Source of the DNA: Ottelia alismoides
Lineage: Eukaryota > Streptophyta > Magnoliopsida > Alismatales > Hydrocharitaceae
Length of the DNA: 64,000 bases
Assembly (NCBI GenBank): GCA_037367405.1
Contig: JAZKJV010008883.1
Location: 1,240,001 to 1,304,000 of the forward strand
Reading direction: 5' to 3'
The notes beneath the pieces were generated by a model that saw nothing but the letters and a program-made list of their open reading frames with translations, was not told the origin of the DNA and did not search any database. Shown in pieces: positions 22,447 through 33,769 of the stretch (the first letter of the stretch is position 1; each line of letters begins with the position of its first letter). Both the position numbers and the translations under genes were made by a program.

Positions 22447-22831
22447 GAAAGGGAGCCTACTTTGTGAAGTAGGTAACCTTACCTACTTCACATTCAATTT
22501 TTGCAAATTTTTTATTTTTTTGAAAAATGCCACCGTGGATTTTCATAATTATATCCCTCTAATATGTCATTCAAATTTCATCAGAAACTGAGACTCCTAC
22601 GACCTTCATCCAGAACATGTAAAATACATCAAATCTGTGACTGTTAAAAAATGATTGTCTGGATGGAGGCCGTAGGAGTCTCTGTTTCTGACGAAATTTG
22701 AATGACATATTAGAGGGATATGATTATGAAAATCCATGGTGGAATTTTTGAAAAAAAAAATAAAAAAATTGCAAAAAATAAAATGTGAAGTAGGTAAGTT
22801 ACCTACTTCGTAAAGTAGGCTCCCTTTCCTC
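22444..22831. repeat. Palindromic unit 6 (AGTAGGTAA type)
   Basis: Starts GAGGAAAGGGAGCCTACTTT and ends AAAGTAGGCTCCCTTTCCTC. Its terminal mini-hairpin is AAGTAGGTAACCTTACCTACTT, unlike the AGCTAACTTAGCT of its neighbours, while the core arms are the same. Confidence 0.85.
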
Positions 22832-22850
22832 TCTCTCTCTCTCTCTCTCT
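22831..22850. repeat. CT microsatellite
   Basis: Ten CT repeats between units 6 and 7, passing into a short TA run. Confidence 0.9.
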
Positions 22851-22857
22851 ATATATA

Positions 22858-23213
22858 GGGATTGATGGGGCTGCCTCCTGGGGCAGCCAAGATGGCTGCC
22901 CCACCCCATTTTTGAACATTTTTTTTATTTTTTTAAAAATATCACCATGTATATTCATCCATATATCTCTCCTATATGTCATTCGAATTTCGTCAGAATT
23001 AGAGACTCCTACGGCCTCCATCCAGACAGGGTCGATTTAAAAAATCCTGCAACCTTTAAAAATGACGTCTGGATGGAGACCGTAGGAGTCTCTATTTCTG
23101 ACGAAATTCGAATGCCATATAGAAGGGATATAGGGATGAATATACATGGTGATATTTTTCCAAAAATATAAAAAAATTACGAAAAATGGGAGGGGGGCAG
23201 CCCCATTTTTCCC
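22858..23213. repeat. Palindromic unit 7
   Basis: Starts GGGATTGATGGGGCTGCC with mini-hairpin GGCAGCCAAGATGGCTGCC; ends GGGGGCAGCCCCATTTTTCCC. Confidence 0.85.
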
Positions 23214-23221
23214 ATATATAT

Positions 23222-23601
23222 GGGAAAAGGGAGTATGCTTCTGGGTGTATCCAACTTACATGCTCCCACCCATTTTTCCCTAATTTTTTATTTTTTTGAA
23301 ATGAAAACTATAAGAATTTAGATCAGAATATGTCGTCAAGGTGCTATTAAAAATTTGGCATGATTCGAGACTTCTATCCCCTACATTCAGACTGTCAAAT
23401 TTTAACGATCTCAGAATTGCTAAAATTGACCCCGTTCAGATGGAGGGCATAGGAGTCTCTGTTTCTGACGAAATTGGAATGACATGTTCGGGGGATATAA
23501 TTATGAATTTACATATTTTTATTTTCTAAAAAATAAAATAGGAAAAAATAGAGGCGGGAGTAGCCAATTGGCTACACCCATGGAGTAGCCTCCTTTAACC
23601 C
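23222..23601. repeat. Palindromic unit 8
   Basis: Starts GGGAAAAGGGAGTATGCTTC and ends GAGTAGCCTCCTTTAACCC. Left and right termini differ (GTATCCAACTTACATGC against GTAGCCAATTGGCTAC), so this unit is a mosaic. Confidence 0.8.
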
Positions 23602-23620
23602 TATATATATATATATATAT

Positions 23621-24176
23621 GGAAAAATAGGATTGCCCCAACCCCATTCTTCGTGAATTTTTTTATTTTTTGGAAAAATATCACTATGTATATTCATCCC
23701 TATATACCTCCTATATATCATTCGAATTTCGTCAGAAATAGAGACTCCTACAGTCTCCATCCAGACATCATTTTTTTAATGGTCGTAGAATTTTTTAAAT
23801 CGACCATGTCTGGATGGAGGCCGTAGGAGTCTGTTTCTGACGAAATTCAAATGACATATAGGACATATATAGGGATCAATATACATGGCAATTTTTTTAT
23901 TTTTTTGAAAAATATCGCCATGTATATTCATCCCTATAGCCCTCCTATATGCCATTCGAATTTCATCAGAAACAGAGACTCTTACGGCCTCCATCCAAAC
24001 AAGATCGATTTAAAAAATCATGCGACCGTTAAAAATGACATCTGGATGGAGGCCGTAGAAGTCTCTATTTCTGACAAAATTCGAATGGCATATAGGAGGG
24101 ATATAGGGATGAATATACATAGTGATATTTTTTTCAAAAAAATAAAAAAATTGCGAAAAATGGGGTCATTTTCCCC
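23621..24176. repeat. Palindromic units 9 and 10, fused
   Basis: Two core palindromes (about 23621-23889 and 23890-24176) are joined without the inner termini. The left end reads GGAAAAATAGGATTGCCCC and the right end TGGGGTCATTTTCCCC. This looks like a deletion or recombination between neighbouring units. Confidence 0.8.
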
Positions 24177-24185
24177 ATATATATA

Positions 24186-24577
24186 GGGAAAAAGGAGCCT
24201 ACATCGGGTGATGTAGGTAAATTACCTACATCGAATTTTTTTTCTCATTATTTTTTTATTTTTTTGAAATGAAATCTTCGGGGATTTACATCACCATATA
24301 CCACCATTGTGTCATTCCAAATTCAGCTGAATTCGAGACTTCTATCCACACCATCAAGATTGTCAAATTTTAACGGTCTCATAATTGTTGAAATTGACCC
24401 CTTCAGATGGGCATGTTAGAAATATTTTTCTCTCATAAAATTTAAAACACATAATCCACTCTATATATAAAGTAAATCCCATTGAGGTTTCATTCGAAAA
24501 AATGAAAAATAATGGAAAAATGACCCGATGTAGGTAAGTTACCTACATCACCCGATGTAGGCTCCTTGCCCCCACCC
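24186..24577. repeat. Palindromic unit 11 (GATGTAGGTAA type)
   Basis: Starts GGGAAAAAGGAGCCTACATC and ends GATGTAGGCTCCTTGCCCCC. The mini-hairpin is GATGTAGGTAAATTACCTACATC. The core arms are more diverged than in the other units. Confidence 0.8.
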
Positions 24578-24608
<31 letters not shown>

Positions 24609-24982
24609 GGGTTAAATGGGGCTGCCCCTGGGGAGTTACTTCCCCCCGCACTATTTCGCCCTCTTTTTTCATTTTTTTTGAAAATTTCTTTTGTGAATAT
24701 TCATCACTATATCCCTATATTATGTCATTCAAATTTCGTGTGAAACAGAGACTCTTACGGCCTCCATCCAGACAATTATTTTTTAACGGTAACAGAATTG
24801 CTAAAAACGACCCTTCCAGATGGAGGTCGTAGGAATCTCGGTTTCATGCGAAAATTTAATGACATAATATAGGTATATATTGATGAAAATCCATGGAAGA
24901 AATTTTCAAAAAAAATAAAAAAGATGGTGAAATGACGTGGGGAGCCAACTTAGCTCCCCCATGGGGGCAGCCCCATTTTACC
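24609..24982. repeat. Palindromic unit 12
   Basis: Starts GGGTTAAATGGGGCTGCCCC and ends GGGGGCAGCCCCATTTTACC. Confidence 0.85.
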
Positions 24983-24994
24983 ATATATATATAT

Positions 24995-25380
24995 GAATTA
25001 AATGAGGCTACTCCGTGGGAGTAGCCAATTGATTTCTCCCACCCCTATTTTCTCTCTATTTTTTATTTTTTTAAATAACAAATATGCATATTCATCACTA
25101 TATTCCGCTAATATGTTATTCCAATTTCGTCAGAAATAGAGACTCATATGACCTCCATCTGAAGGGGGTCAATTTCAGCAATTTTGAAACCGTTAAAATT
25201 TGACAGTCTTGATGGAGGGGATATAAGTCTCGAATTAAGCTGAATTTTGAATGACACCATGGTGACATATTGTGATCTAAATTCCAATATGTTTCATTTC
25301 AGAAAAATAAAAAAAATACAAGGAAAAAGGGGTGGGAGCATGTAACTTGGGTACAACGAGGGAGCATACTCCATTTTCCC
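24995..25380. repeat. Palindromic unit 13
   Basis: Starts GAATTAAATGAGGCTACTCC and ends GGAGCATACTCCATTTTCCC. The left terminus is of the GTAGCC type and the right of the GCATGTAACTTG type, so it is a mosaic in the mirror sense of unit 8. Confidence 0.8.
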
Positions 25381-25393
25381 TATATATATATAT

Positions 25394-25779
25394 GGGTTAA
25401 ATGGGGCTACCCCCTGGGAGTAGCCAACTTGGCTTCTCCCACATCTATTTTTCCATCATTTTTTATTTCTTTGGAAAATAAAAATTTGTAAATTCATCAT
25501 TATATCCCTCTAACATTCAATTAAAATTTCATCAGAAACAGAGACTTCGATGGCCTTCATCCAAACAAGGTCGATTTAAAAAATCCTGCGAGCGTTAAAA
25601 ATGACGTCTGGATGGAGGGCCTAGGAGTCTTTGTTTCTGACAAAATTTTAATAGAATGTTAGAGGGATATAGTGATGAATATACAAATTTTTATTTTCCA
25701 AAGAAATAAAAAAATGAGGAAAAAATAGGGGTGGGAGTAGCCAAGTTGACTACTCCTAGGGGGCAGCCCCATTTTACCC
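25394..25779. repeat. Palindromic unit 14
   Basis: Starts GGGTTAAATGGGGCTACCCC and ends GGGGGCAGCCCCATTTTACCC. Confidence 0.85.
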
Positions 25780-25790
25780 ATATATATATA

Positions 25791-26333
25791 GGATTTTTAT
25801 CCAGAGGGCACTGTGCCCATTTGAGATAAAATGGGCCCTTATTCTGCACCGTTAGATTAAATCATGCAATCCCATGATTATAGGAACCGCATTTGTAACC
25901 GCCTTTTTTGTAAATATGAAAATTAATTATGTTTTTTAATTAAAAAAGAGTCATTCATTCTCGTGTGAATCACTATCGAGGAAAAAAACCATTTTTTCTC
26001 AATCGAGAGAGCATCCATCGATTGTTAATACGCAATTTCTCATTCGAGAGAGCATCCATCGATTGTTAACACGCAATCTGGAACCAAAGGTATTTTGATT
26101 TGTATTTTTTAATTTTTACATGTTTTTCGATACATGTTTTTCGTTGCTAATATATATTTAATAGGTTCGTGCATGGATCATTCGCGAGTAGTTTACGATC
26201 TTGATATATCAGATTCAACTATGAAAGACGACTTTGTTCATGGTTCAGAGAGTGAAGATTATTTATGTGAATTCGATGATGAAGGCAATCTTTTCGATCT
26301 TATTGATGTCAACAAGAACTCTGAAAGAATAGG
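25791..26333 (+). other. Possible transposon terminus and 5' end of an interrupted gene
   Basis: GGATTTTTATCCAGAGGGCA at 25791 resembles the start of the Mutator-like termini in this window. It is followed by a 41-bp tandem duplication (about 25997-26078, TCGAGAGAGCATCCATCGAT). After an acceptor-like TTTAATAG comes an ATG at 26173: MDHSRVVYDLDISDSTMKDD, about 53 acidic codons ending at the LTR boundary 26333. Acidic N-termini of this kind are seen in FAR1-related proteins, but no FAR1 domain is present, so that is a guess. Element A cuts it off. Confidence 0.35.
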
Positions 26334-29300
26334 TGATGACACGCCAAGCGACTTAGGTAAAAGGTACTAAATGGTCGTTGCGACCCAAGTCACCAGACGT
26401 GGTCAATCGAGAAAAAGAGACCACCAAATAAGATAAAATCAGCTCAAAACACGATAGCGGTCTTGCTATTATTTTAACCTGGTATAAGCGACCAGGGTCG
26501 AACACAAGGAGCACGTAATGGCCTCGCGGCCTACGAAGTAGTCAAAAATAAAAGAAAAGAAAAGAAAAGAGTATTTTTGGTGGATTTTAATCTTTTTATA
26601 TTATTTTTTGGATTTTTAATGTATTAAGAAAATAAGGCAAACAAGAAAACAAAGCAATTCAACTATTTATTTAATGCACTAAAAATCAACCAAAAATTCA
26701 AATAAAAATGTTTTTGTGTATTTTATAATTTTTACTGTTTTTAGTGAATTTTTGGTATTTTTCTGATGTTTATTTAATTTTCTAAAAATCAAACAAGATA
26801 AGAAAAAGGAGATACTGTCTAGCCGAGCTTGAAGGACCTAGATAAAATATCTAGAAATCCCCACTAAGCCGGGAGGTAATTTTCCTGTAAAGAGAAACAG
26901 ACAAGGAAAATTTAGGCACCTTAATTATTATTTTTGGGTTTTTAAATTATTTATTAGAATTTTTAGGAGTTTTTAGGTGTTTTCAAAATTTTGTGAGCCT
27001 TATATAATGAAAAATAGCCAAAATTGGCTAGAAAATCAAGCAAGCCAAAACAAATAGTAGCTAATTTTTTTGTAATTTTTAGATAGGTTTTAATATTTTT
27101 TTGTGATTTTTCAAAGCAAATAGTAACAAAAATGGCTGTTTTTGAATTTTTAAAAATAGCAAATAAAACCAAAAATGTCTCCGAAAATTCTAGAAAATTT
27201 TACAACATGGCAGGAGCCATGTTTCCAATTTTCATGGAATTTGGAGTAAGTTTGATATTTTATTCAAAAATAAAACCAAGGTACAGTGCATAGAGACCTG
27301 TACGTAATTTCCAAGAGTTCTGGGGGTCCGGTGCAAAATACCCAAAAAAACACGCATGTGGCACGTGCCTGGGGCACTCAGGGACCTAAATGCAAAGAAA
27401 ACAAGGTCCGGGGACTATTTGGTAACAGGTACCAAAAGTCCGAGGACTTGTTTGTAATTTACCCACAAATATCACGCACTTGCACAATTAATTCACGCAC
27501 AGGGGTATAAATGCAATTATATAAAACTATTCATTCAGTTCAGAACATCCCAGAACTACAAGACTAAATCTGCAAATATCCCAACAAACACGTGTTGAAG
27601 CACGTGATACACTACAAGCGGGGGTATATGTGCAAATAGCAAACAAGACAAGGGCCTCAGTGCAAATTTACCAACGTAAATAAAGTTCTAAAAATATTTA
27701 CAGGACTAAACTGAAATTAACCTAAACTAAGGGCCTAAGGGATAAATTACCCTTTATTAATGAAGCCGTCAGATGGATGCCACGTGGTGTATCAAACGGT
27801 CAGGATCAAGTGGCACTCCAACGCTGGCCTCCTCGGGATGATCGGACGGCCAAGGCGTAGCCACGTGGAGGATCACACGGTTGAGGGTAGCGGTGGCTAA
27901 ACCTTGCGCATCGAACGGTCCATATCGCCCCTCCCTAGATCTGACGGTGCTGTGAACTCCTCAGATGGACGGACAGGATCAAGTCTGGAGCTCGAGGGGC
28001 GATCGGACGGCGGAGAAGGATGCTGGACGAACTGAGCGCCGGCGAACTTCGTCGGGCTCGTGGCGGCGCTGGTCTCCTCCTGGAAGCTCGCTGAAGATCG
28101 GAGAAGGTGCGTGGAAGGCTTCCGCGTCGAGTGGTGGCCTCCGATGACCCAACCGAGCCCTGGAGAGCTCCGGCGAGGTCGGCGGAGGCGGAGCTACTGG
28201 ACCAAATGGTCCAAGCCCTCAGATGGGCCTGGATGAACCTGCAAAGTGTGCCAGCGAACTCACGGGTTGAGGGCAAACTGCCTCAACCCAGTTAGGCGTG
28301 GTGAAAGTGGTCAGGGAGTCGGTGCGGGCGAGCTCCGGCGAGGGGGTGGACGGAGGAGCTCGAACCCCAGCTCCTGTGCGAGCTGGGTTGAATGGAGGGG
28401 TGTAGAACGTGCGCGGGAGGAAGGCGGAGGCTATGGTGCAGCCCAATGATCGAATGGGAGGCGAACGTGGCCGGAATCGAAGGTGGTCGGCGACGGGGTG
28501 ATTTGGGGCTAATCGAAAATTAAAGAAAAGGAGAAGAAATCTAAGCTACCTAGGTAGATGGTTCGACTGTGGGCGAGCTTGGGAAGCTCTGGGTCCTTGC
28601 CTCGAGGAGCGTCGACGTCCGAGGCTCTGGCTCCTGCTCTAAGCGGAGCACGGCGGAGCTAACCCGCCGGATCGATGGTCTCTTGCTTCCTCCTCGCTGC
28701 GACACCTGCGGGAGCAAGCTGTCACTCTCACTCGGCCGGTGGAGGTCACTGGGTGGCGAACAAATGAACCAAAGATGAGGATTAGGGTGGCGGAGCTCGT
28801 CTTAAGTATGGGTGCAGGTCCGGCTAGAAGAGGTTGAGTAGGGCAATGTGGAGCGCGGATCTCGAGGCGGATACCCCGGTGAGGGTGTCGGATGTGACGT
28901 GATCAAAACGGACCCGGGGTTTAGGGGGATGATGATCGGGTTTGGACACAAAAAAGTCGAGAAATCGGGTCGGGTGTCAAAACCCGTGGGAGGTGGTCCT
29001 GGGGGGGAAGTTGACCGGGCGGTCAACAACCCCCCTGGACCTATGGGAAGCGGCCGCGTGGCAAATATTTAGAAATTAAATTAAATATAGCAAACGGCCA
29101 AATTATTAAAAAAGTCAAAACATGAAATATTTTTATTTTAATTTTTTCTATTTTTTTGTGATTTTTAATTAATTTTTCAAAATATAAATAAGGTATTTAC
29201 ATTATAGTACTATACATAGGTATATATACAATATAGGGTTTTTAATTTTTGATTTTTAATTTGTTATTTTTATACCTTTTTATTCCCATTTTATATTTTA

Positions 29301-29998
29301 TTTATTTATATCATAAAATAAGGAATACAAATATATTTTTATTTTATTTTTATCATTTATATACATAGGTGAAATAAATATATATGTACATGTATATACA
29401 TGGTGTATTTACAATATATTTTTGGGTTTTTAATTTTGTTCTTTTTATTTTGTTTTTCTTTTAGTTGTTTTTATTTTATTTATTTATAACATAAAAAGTA
29501 GAATATGTACAAATTTTATAAAACTTAATTTTATTTATAAGGTGAAATAAATATAAGTGAGTGGGTTATATACATGGTGAAAGTGATGTTTTTGTTTTCT
29601 TTTTAATTTTTCTATTTTTATCTTGATTTTATATAAATAAATATATACAAGTATTTACAAGCCCTTTTGAGTCTATTTTTGGGAGGAAAATACTTTTATT
29701 TTATTTACATATATATTTACACATATGAGCCCCTATCTCCCTCTACTTTGGCTTTTATGCGGTCAGGCCCATGCTGAGCCCTCCCTTGGGTTAGGTTGCT
29801 CAATATTTATTCTAAATATTTCCCTCTTTTTCTTTTTGATCTTTATTCTTTTATTTTTTCACAAAAACATGCTAATTATTACTATTTACACCATGCATGC
29901 TTTTGGTAATTATTTATATTTACAAATATATACATGCATTTGTAAAGGTTTTTGTAGCTAAAATATAAGAATAAAGAGTGATGAATGAGTATTCATCA
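26334..29998 (-). repeat. Element A 3' LTR (3,665 bp)
   Basis: On the minus strand it starts TGATGAATACTCATTCATCA and on the plus strand TGATGACACGCCAAGCGACT. Aligns along its length with the B LTRs (34282-37942). Contains a GC-rich block (27770-29065) between AT-rich arms. Open frames there (27935-29072) are not supported as genes. A polypurine tract adjoins it at 29999-30012. Confidence 0.85.
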
Positions 29999-30012
29999 CC
30001 CCCCTATACTTA

Positions 30013-32098
30013 ACTTTGCTAGTCCCTTAGCAAACACTTATTTGAAAAAGAAGTGAAAAAGAAATAAAGAAAAAGAAAAAGAGAATGTACATGGATCAAG
30101 GTTGATTTATTAAACTTGCCTTCATTAAATTAAGGTATGGAGCTCGATCAGATCTTTGGATTATTAATGTGTCGGAACCTTATTTGGACTTAAGCCTAAA
30201 ACTCAACAGCCTCTAAGTTCCACTAATCTCTAATCAAGACTCCTCAATGCTCCATATCAGAACAAGTCATCAATCACAAACCCTGAAGACCATGAATCTT
30301 TCCTTGTCCTGTGAATGTGAGGTATAAGCTCTCCACTTCAGAAATGGCAACTTGACAACCCTCCCAAACAAGGTAACTCTATGACCTCAATCTGGCCACT
30401 CTTTCCTCGAGGAGCGGGGTATTCCCTTCTAAGTTCAAGTTCAACCGGCTCAAGAAGAGGAGGAAGAAGAGAATGGGTCAAGGCCAGTGTAGCCATGTAC
30501 CCTTGGGAGCTTGACCAGTGTAGCCAAGTCTCCCTGCTGCAAGCTACATAAGGTAAGGCATGGATCTCAAGCTTTGCTTATTGCACTCTATATACATACT
30601 CTGGTGGGATTATCATTTTCTATCAGACCCACCACTTTTTTGGAGTTATTTTCTTTTTGCATTTTTTTAAAGTGCATCTATACAACATATACATGTGCAG
30701 CATATATACAAGGAGTTTTTCCTCTTGAGCCAGTAGACTATCCCTCTTTTGAAGCTTTATTGCAACCCACAACTCTAGTCGTTAGATCTCATGGCAACCA
30801 GACCAAGTTGAGACGCACTTCCTTCACTAAAAGAAGAAGAGAGGTTCCGCCTAGAAGTACCACCCTCATATGCTACCCCAAGTCAAGGAAGACTGCCTCC
30901 TTACCACCTCATCTGTAGAGAGCTCGGTGCAAAGTGCTGATGTCCAAGTAAAGACATTGTCCATATGAGTCATGTGTTGTTGTTAAGTGCTCTACTTAGG
31001 CTCATTGAGATGACATGTGATCATAGCCTAGTGGACTCAGAGAATTAAGTCACCATGGACCTGAAAAGCCTTAAACCTAAGCCCTATAAGGTTCCTCTTA
31101 GAAATTAGGTGGATTAAGATCTTAATCAAGCTCCATTTCTCAATTTGATTCCAGGCTAGTTTAAATGTCAACTATCATCCAGAAAAACTATATACATATG
31201 TACAAAAGATGCTATTTACACAAATTTTTACAAACATGCAAAATTTTTTAAAAATGTTTTGAAATCATGAATGGATGATGCATGAAGTGCAAGTTTTGCA
31301 AAAGGTATTTACACACATTTAGACAAGATTTTGCAAACTTTTTTGATTTTCAAAACATTTTGGAAAAATTTTGTACTATATACATAATTTTGATAAGAAA
31401 ATATTTACACAAGCTTTACATAAAAGGTTTTTGAAAACATTTTTACAAAAATCATTTGTACACTAGCTATTTATGTGCAAATAAAGAATGTTTATGTACA
31501 TGAAAAATTTTTAATTTTTGTGGTTTTTAAGGTTTTTAGCCATTTTATTTATTTACACACTCACACAAAGTACGAGTTATGGCTAAAGTATATATGAAAT
31601 ATATACACATCCCCCTATACTTAGCTCGAACGATGTCCTCAGAGTCAAGAGCGATGAAGAAGACATAACTCGTGCTAGGTATAGGGAAGTGAAAAGGAAG
31701 GCTATATACAAAGTCGAATGAATGAATAGAAAGTCAAAAGGAACTCTCGGGTCTTCCCCCTATACTTAGGATCAAGTAATACTAAGTATAGCAGGCTGTA
31801 TATTAAGGGAAAAACCGAGTGAAGAATGTACAGAGTCTACCCCCCTATACTTAGGGTAAAATATCCCTAAGTATAGGCAGCAAAAACAGGGGTAAATAGA
31901 AACAAAAGAAATACCTGAAGGTCCTACGCCCCCCCTATACTTAGGGTAAAGTGCACCCTAAGTATAGCATAATCAAAAGATGAAGAAAGGGATGTGGGAC
32001 TAAAGAATGTAGTGATATAGACATCTGGATCTATACAAGGCGGAAGATCAGTGAAGATCAGGCGTGAGATGCATTAGATGTGAGTCAAAGACCACATC
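30013..32098 (-). other. Element A, non-coding 3' region between integrase and LTR
   Basis: No envelope-like or other gene is seen in about 2 kb. It contains the string of hairpins with G-tracts at 31605-31970 and a segment (30100-31000) that also occurs near-identically in element B at 38050-38560. Open frame 30511-30918 is not supported. Confidence 0.7.
31605..31970 (-). repeat. Serial polypurine-tract hairpins, element A
   Basis: Four copies in plus-strand form CCCCCTATACTTAG; three are followed after about 10 bases by CTAAGTATAG. On the transcribed minus strand each of those is a hairpin ending in AAGTATAGGGGG. Copies lie near 31608, 31757, 31843 and 31930. Confidence 0.85.
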
Positions 32099-33034
32099 TC
32101 ACGCAAAATGAATAGGGGCAACATCTACGACCCGCGGCTCATGATCTAGAAATGGCTTGAGCCGCTGGCCGTTCACACGAAAGGTACTCTCAGAAGACAA
32201 CTCGGATATATCAATGCTACCGTTGTCATGTACCTTTCTCACCAAGTAGGGTCCCTTCCACTTGCTCTGTAGCTTCCCTGGAAATAAACGAAGCCTCGCA
32301 TCAAACAGCCATACTCTCTGTCCAGGCTCAAAATGCTTGTGGCTGATGTGAGAATCATGCCACTCCTTCACTCTCTCCTTATAATGTAGGCTGTTTGAGA
32401 AGGCGGTATCTCTCAACTCCTCCAGGGCTGCTAACTCTGCCTTCCTCTGGTCTCCTACACCATCTGGATCCATAAGTATCTCAGTGACTGCCCAAAGTGA
32501 CCTGTGCCGCAACTCAACAGGCAAATGGCACGGCTTGCCATATACGAGGCGAAAGGGAAATGTGCCCAATGGTGTCTTGAAAGACATCCGATATGCCCAC
32601 AAGACCGAGTTCAAAAGCTGTGACCAATCCTTTCGGTCAGGGCGGACGACTTTCTGCAATATAGTCTTGATCTCCATGTTCGACACCTCGGCTAGACCAT
32701 TCGTCTGTGGATGGTAAGGTGTAGCAACACGATGGTCTATACCGAACTCGCTAGCAAGAGCCTTTACCTGGTCGTTGATGAAATGAGACCCCCCATCCGA
32801 AATCAAAACTCGAGGAACCCCGAACCGCGTGATGATGTGCTTCCTCAAAAATCTGCAAACTGTCCTTGCATCAGCGGCTCGGGCGGGGATAGCCTCAACC
32901 CAACGACTAACATAATCTATGGCCAACAGAATGTACTCAAATCCCTGACTCTTAGGGAATGGACCCATGAAATCGATGCCCCATGCGTCAAAAACCTCAC
33001 AGAAGTGAATGGGCTGCATCGGCATCACATCACG
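32099..33034 (-). pseudogene. Element A integrase, core and C-terminus
   Basis: A 309-residue open frame of the gypsy integrase that joins cDNA to chromosomal DNA. The DD35E triad is visible: D19 (GIDFMGPF), D78 (ISDGGSHF) and E114 ([11 protein letters not shown]), spaced as expected. The C-terminal [13 protein letters not shown] region and the ending [12 protein letters not shown] follow. A TAG at 33035-33037 separates it from the zinc-finger part; element B has CAG at that codon. Confidence 0.88.
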
Positions 33035-33769
33035 CTATCCACAAGTGCCCATCCTCTGACAGTCAGTACACCTCTTCACGAACTCATCAGAGTCCTTGAA
33101 GAGGGTAGGCCACCACAAGCCGGATTGGAGCACTTTCTGTGCCGTTCTCCTCCCAGAATGATGTCCTCCTGCCTCAAGCTTGTGGCAGTAAGTGAGGACG
33201 CTATGGTGCTCCTCCTGAGGAATGCACCTACGCCAGACGCTATCCCCTCCCTCGTGGTAAAGGATGGGATCCTCCCAGTGGTAGGACTTGTCCTTCGCAA
33301 GGAAGGTCTCAAGCCTCTGCCTGGGCCAATCTTGTAGGACTTTCCCAACAACGAGAAAGTTCACAATATCGGCATACCACGGGAGTGAGGCGATAGCAAG
33401 GATCGCCTCATCTGGGAAGGTCTCACAAATGGGATCAATATGCTCAGACTCCTCAGGCTGCTCTAAACGGGAGAGATGATCCGCCACCACGTTCTTGACT
33501 CCAGGCTTATCCTTGATCTCAATGTCGAACTCCTGGAGTAGAAGGATCCATCTAGTCAATCTGGCCTTGGCGTCCTTCTTTGCCATGAGGTACCGGATGG
33601 CGGTGTGATCAGTGTACAAGGTCACTCTAGATGCAATGATGTAAGATCGAAACTTATCTAGGGCAAACACTACTGCTAGCATCTCCTTCTCAGAGATCGT
33701 ATAATTCCGCTGGGCGGAATCCAATGTGCGGCTAGCGTAGTGGATAACGAAGGGGACTCCATCCCTCCT
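33035..33769 (-). pseudogene. Element A RNase H and integrase zinc finger
   Basis: Contains the RNase H motifs [22 protein letters not shown] and [11 protein letters not shown]. The HHCC integrase finger follows (HSVLTYCHK ... [12 protein letters not shown] ... CTDCQRM). Bounded by in-frame TAG codons at 33035-33037 and 33770-33772, both CAG in element B. Confidence 0.85.

Larger units (their letters stand above)
18797..25779. repeat. Cluster of 14 long palindromic units
   Basis: Fourteen units of about 290-410 bp, each almost an inverted repeat of itself, lie end to end between short TA runs, with one unrelated 1.64-kb element (20765-22408). Each arm contains GAGACTCCTACGGCCTCCAT and CCAGACA, and the opposite arm carries the complement TGTCTGGATGGAGGCCGTAG. 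Outer parts read like GGGTAAAATGGGGCTGCCCC ... GGGGCAGCCCCATTTTACCC. Flanking TA suggests TA-targeted MITE or foldback elements; the superfamily is not certain. No coding capacity. Confidence 0.88.

Noticed and set aside
18797..25779. CRISPR-like array
   Set aside because: The repeats are long palindromes with TA-rich joints in a plant genome, with no spacers of constant length.
26134..26370. Complete 78-codon gene
   Set aside because: The last dozen codons lie in the LTR of element A, so the frame is a truncated 5' piece, not a whole gene.
27935..29072. Frames in the GC-rich block of the A LTR, with parallels in the B LTRs
   Set aside because: They lie in LTRs and are open in several phases through composition; no protein family is recognised.
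30511..32098. Envelope-like gene after integrase in A or B
   Set aside because: Some Athila relatives have one, so I looked. No frame with a signal peptide or membrane segments of convincing length is conserved between A and B.
32484..33479. Plus-strand frames opposite the integrase and RNase H of element A
   Set aside because: Shadows of the minus-strand pol coding sequence.
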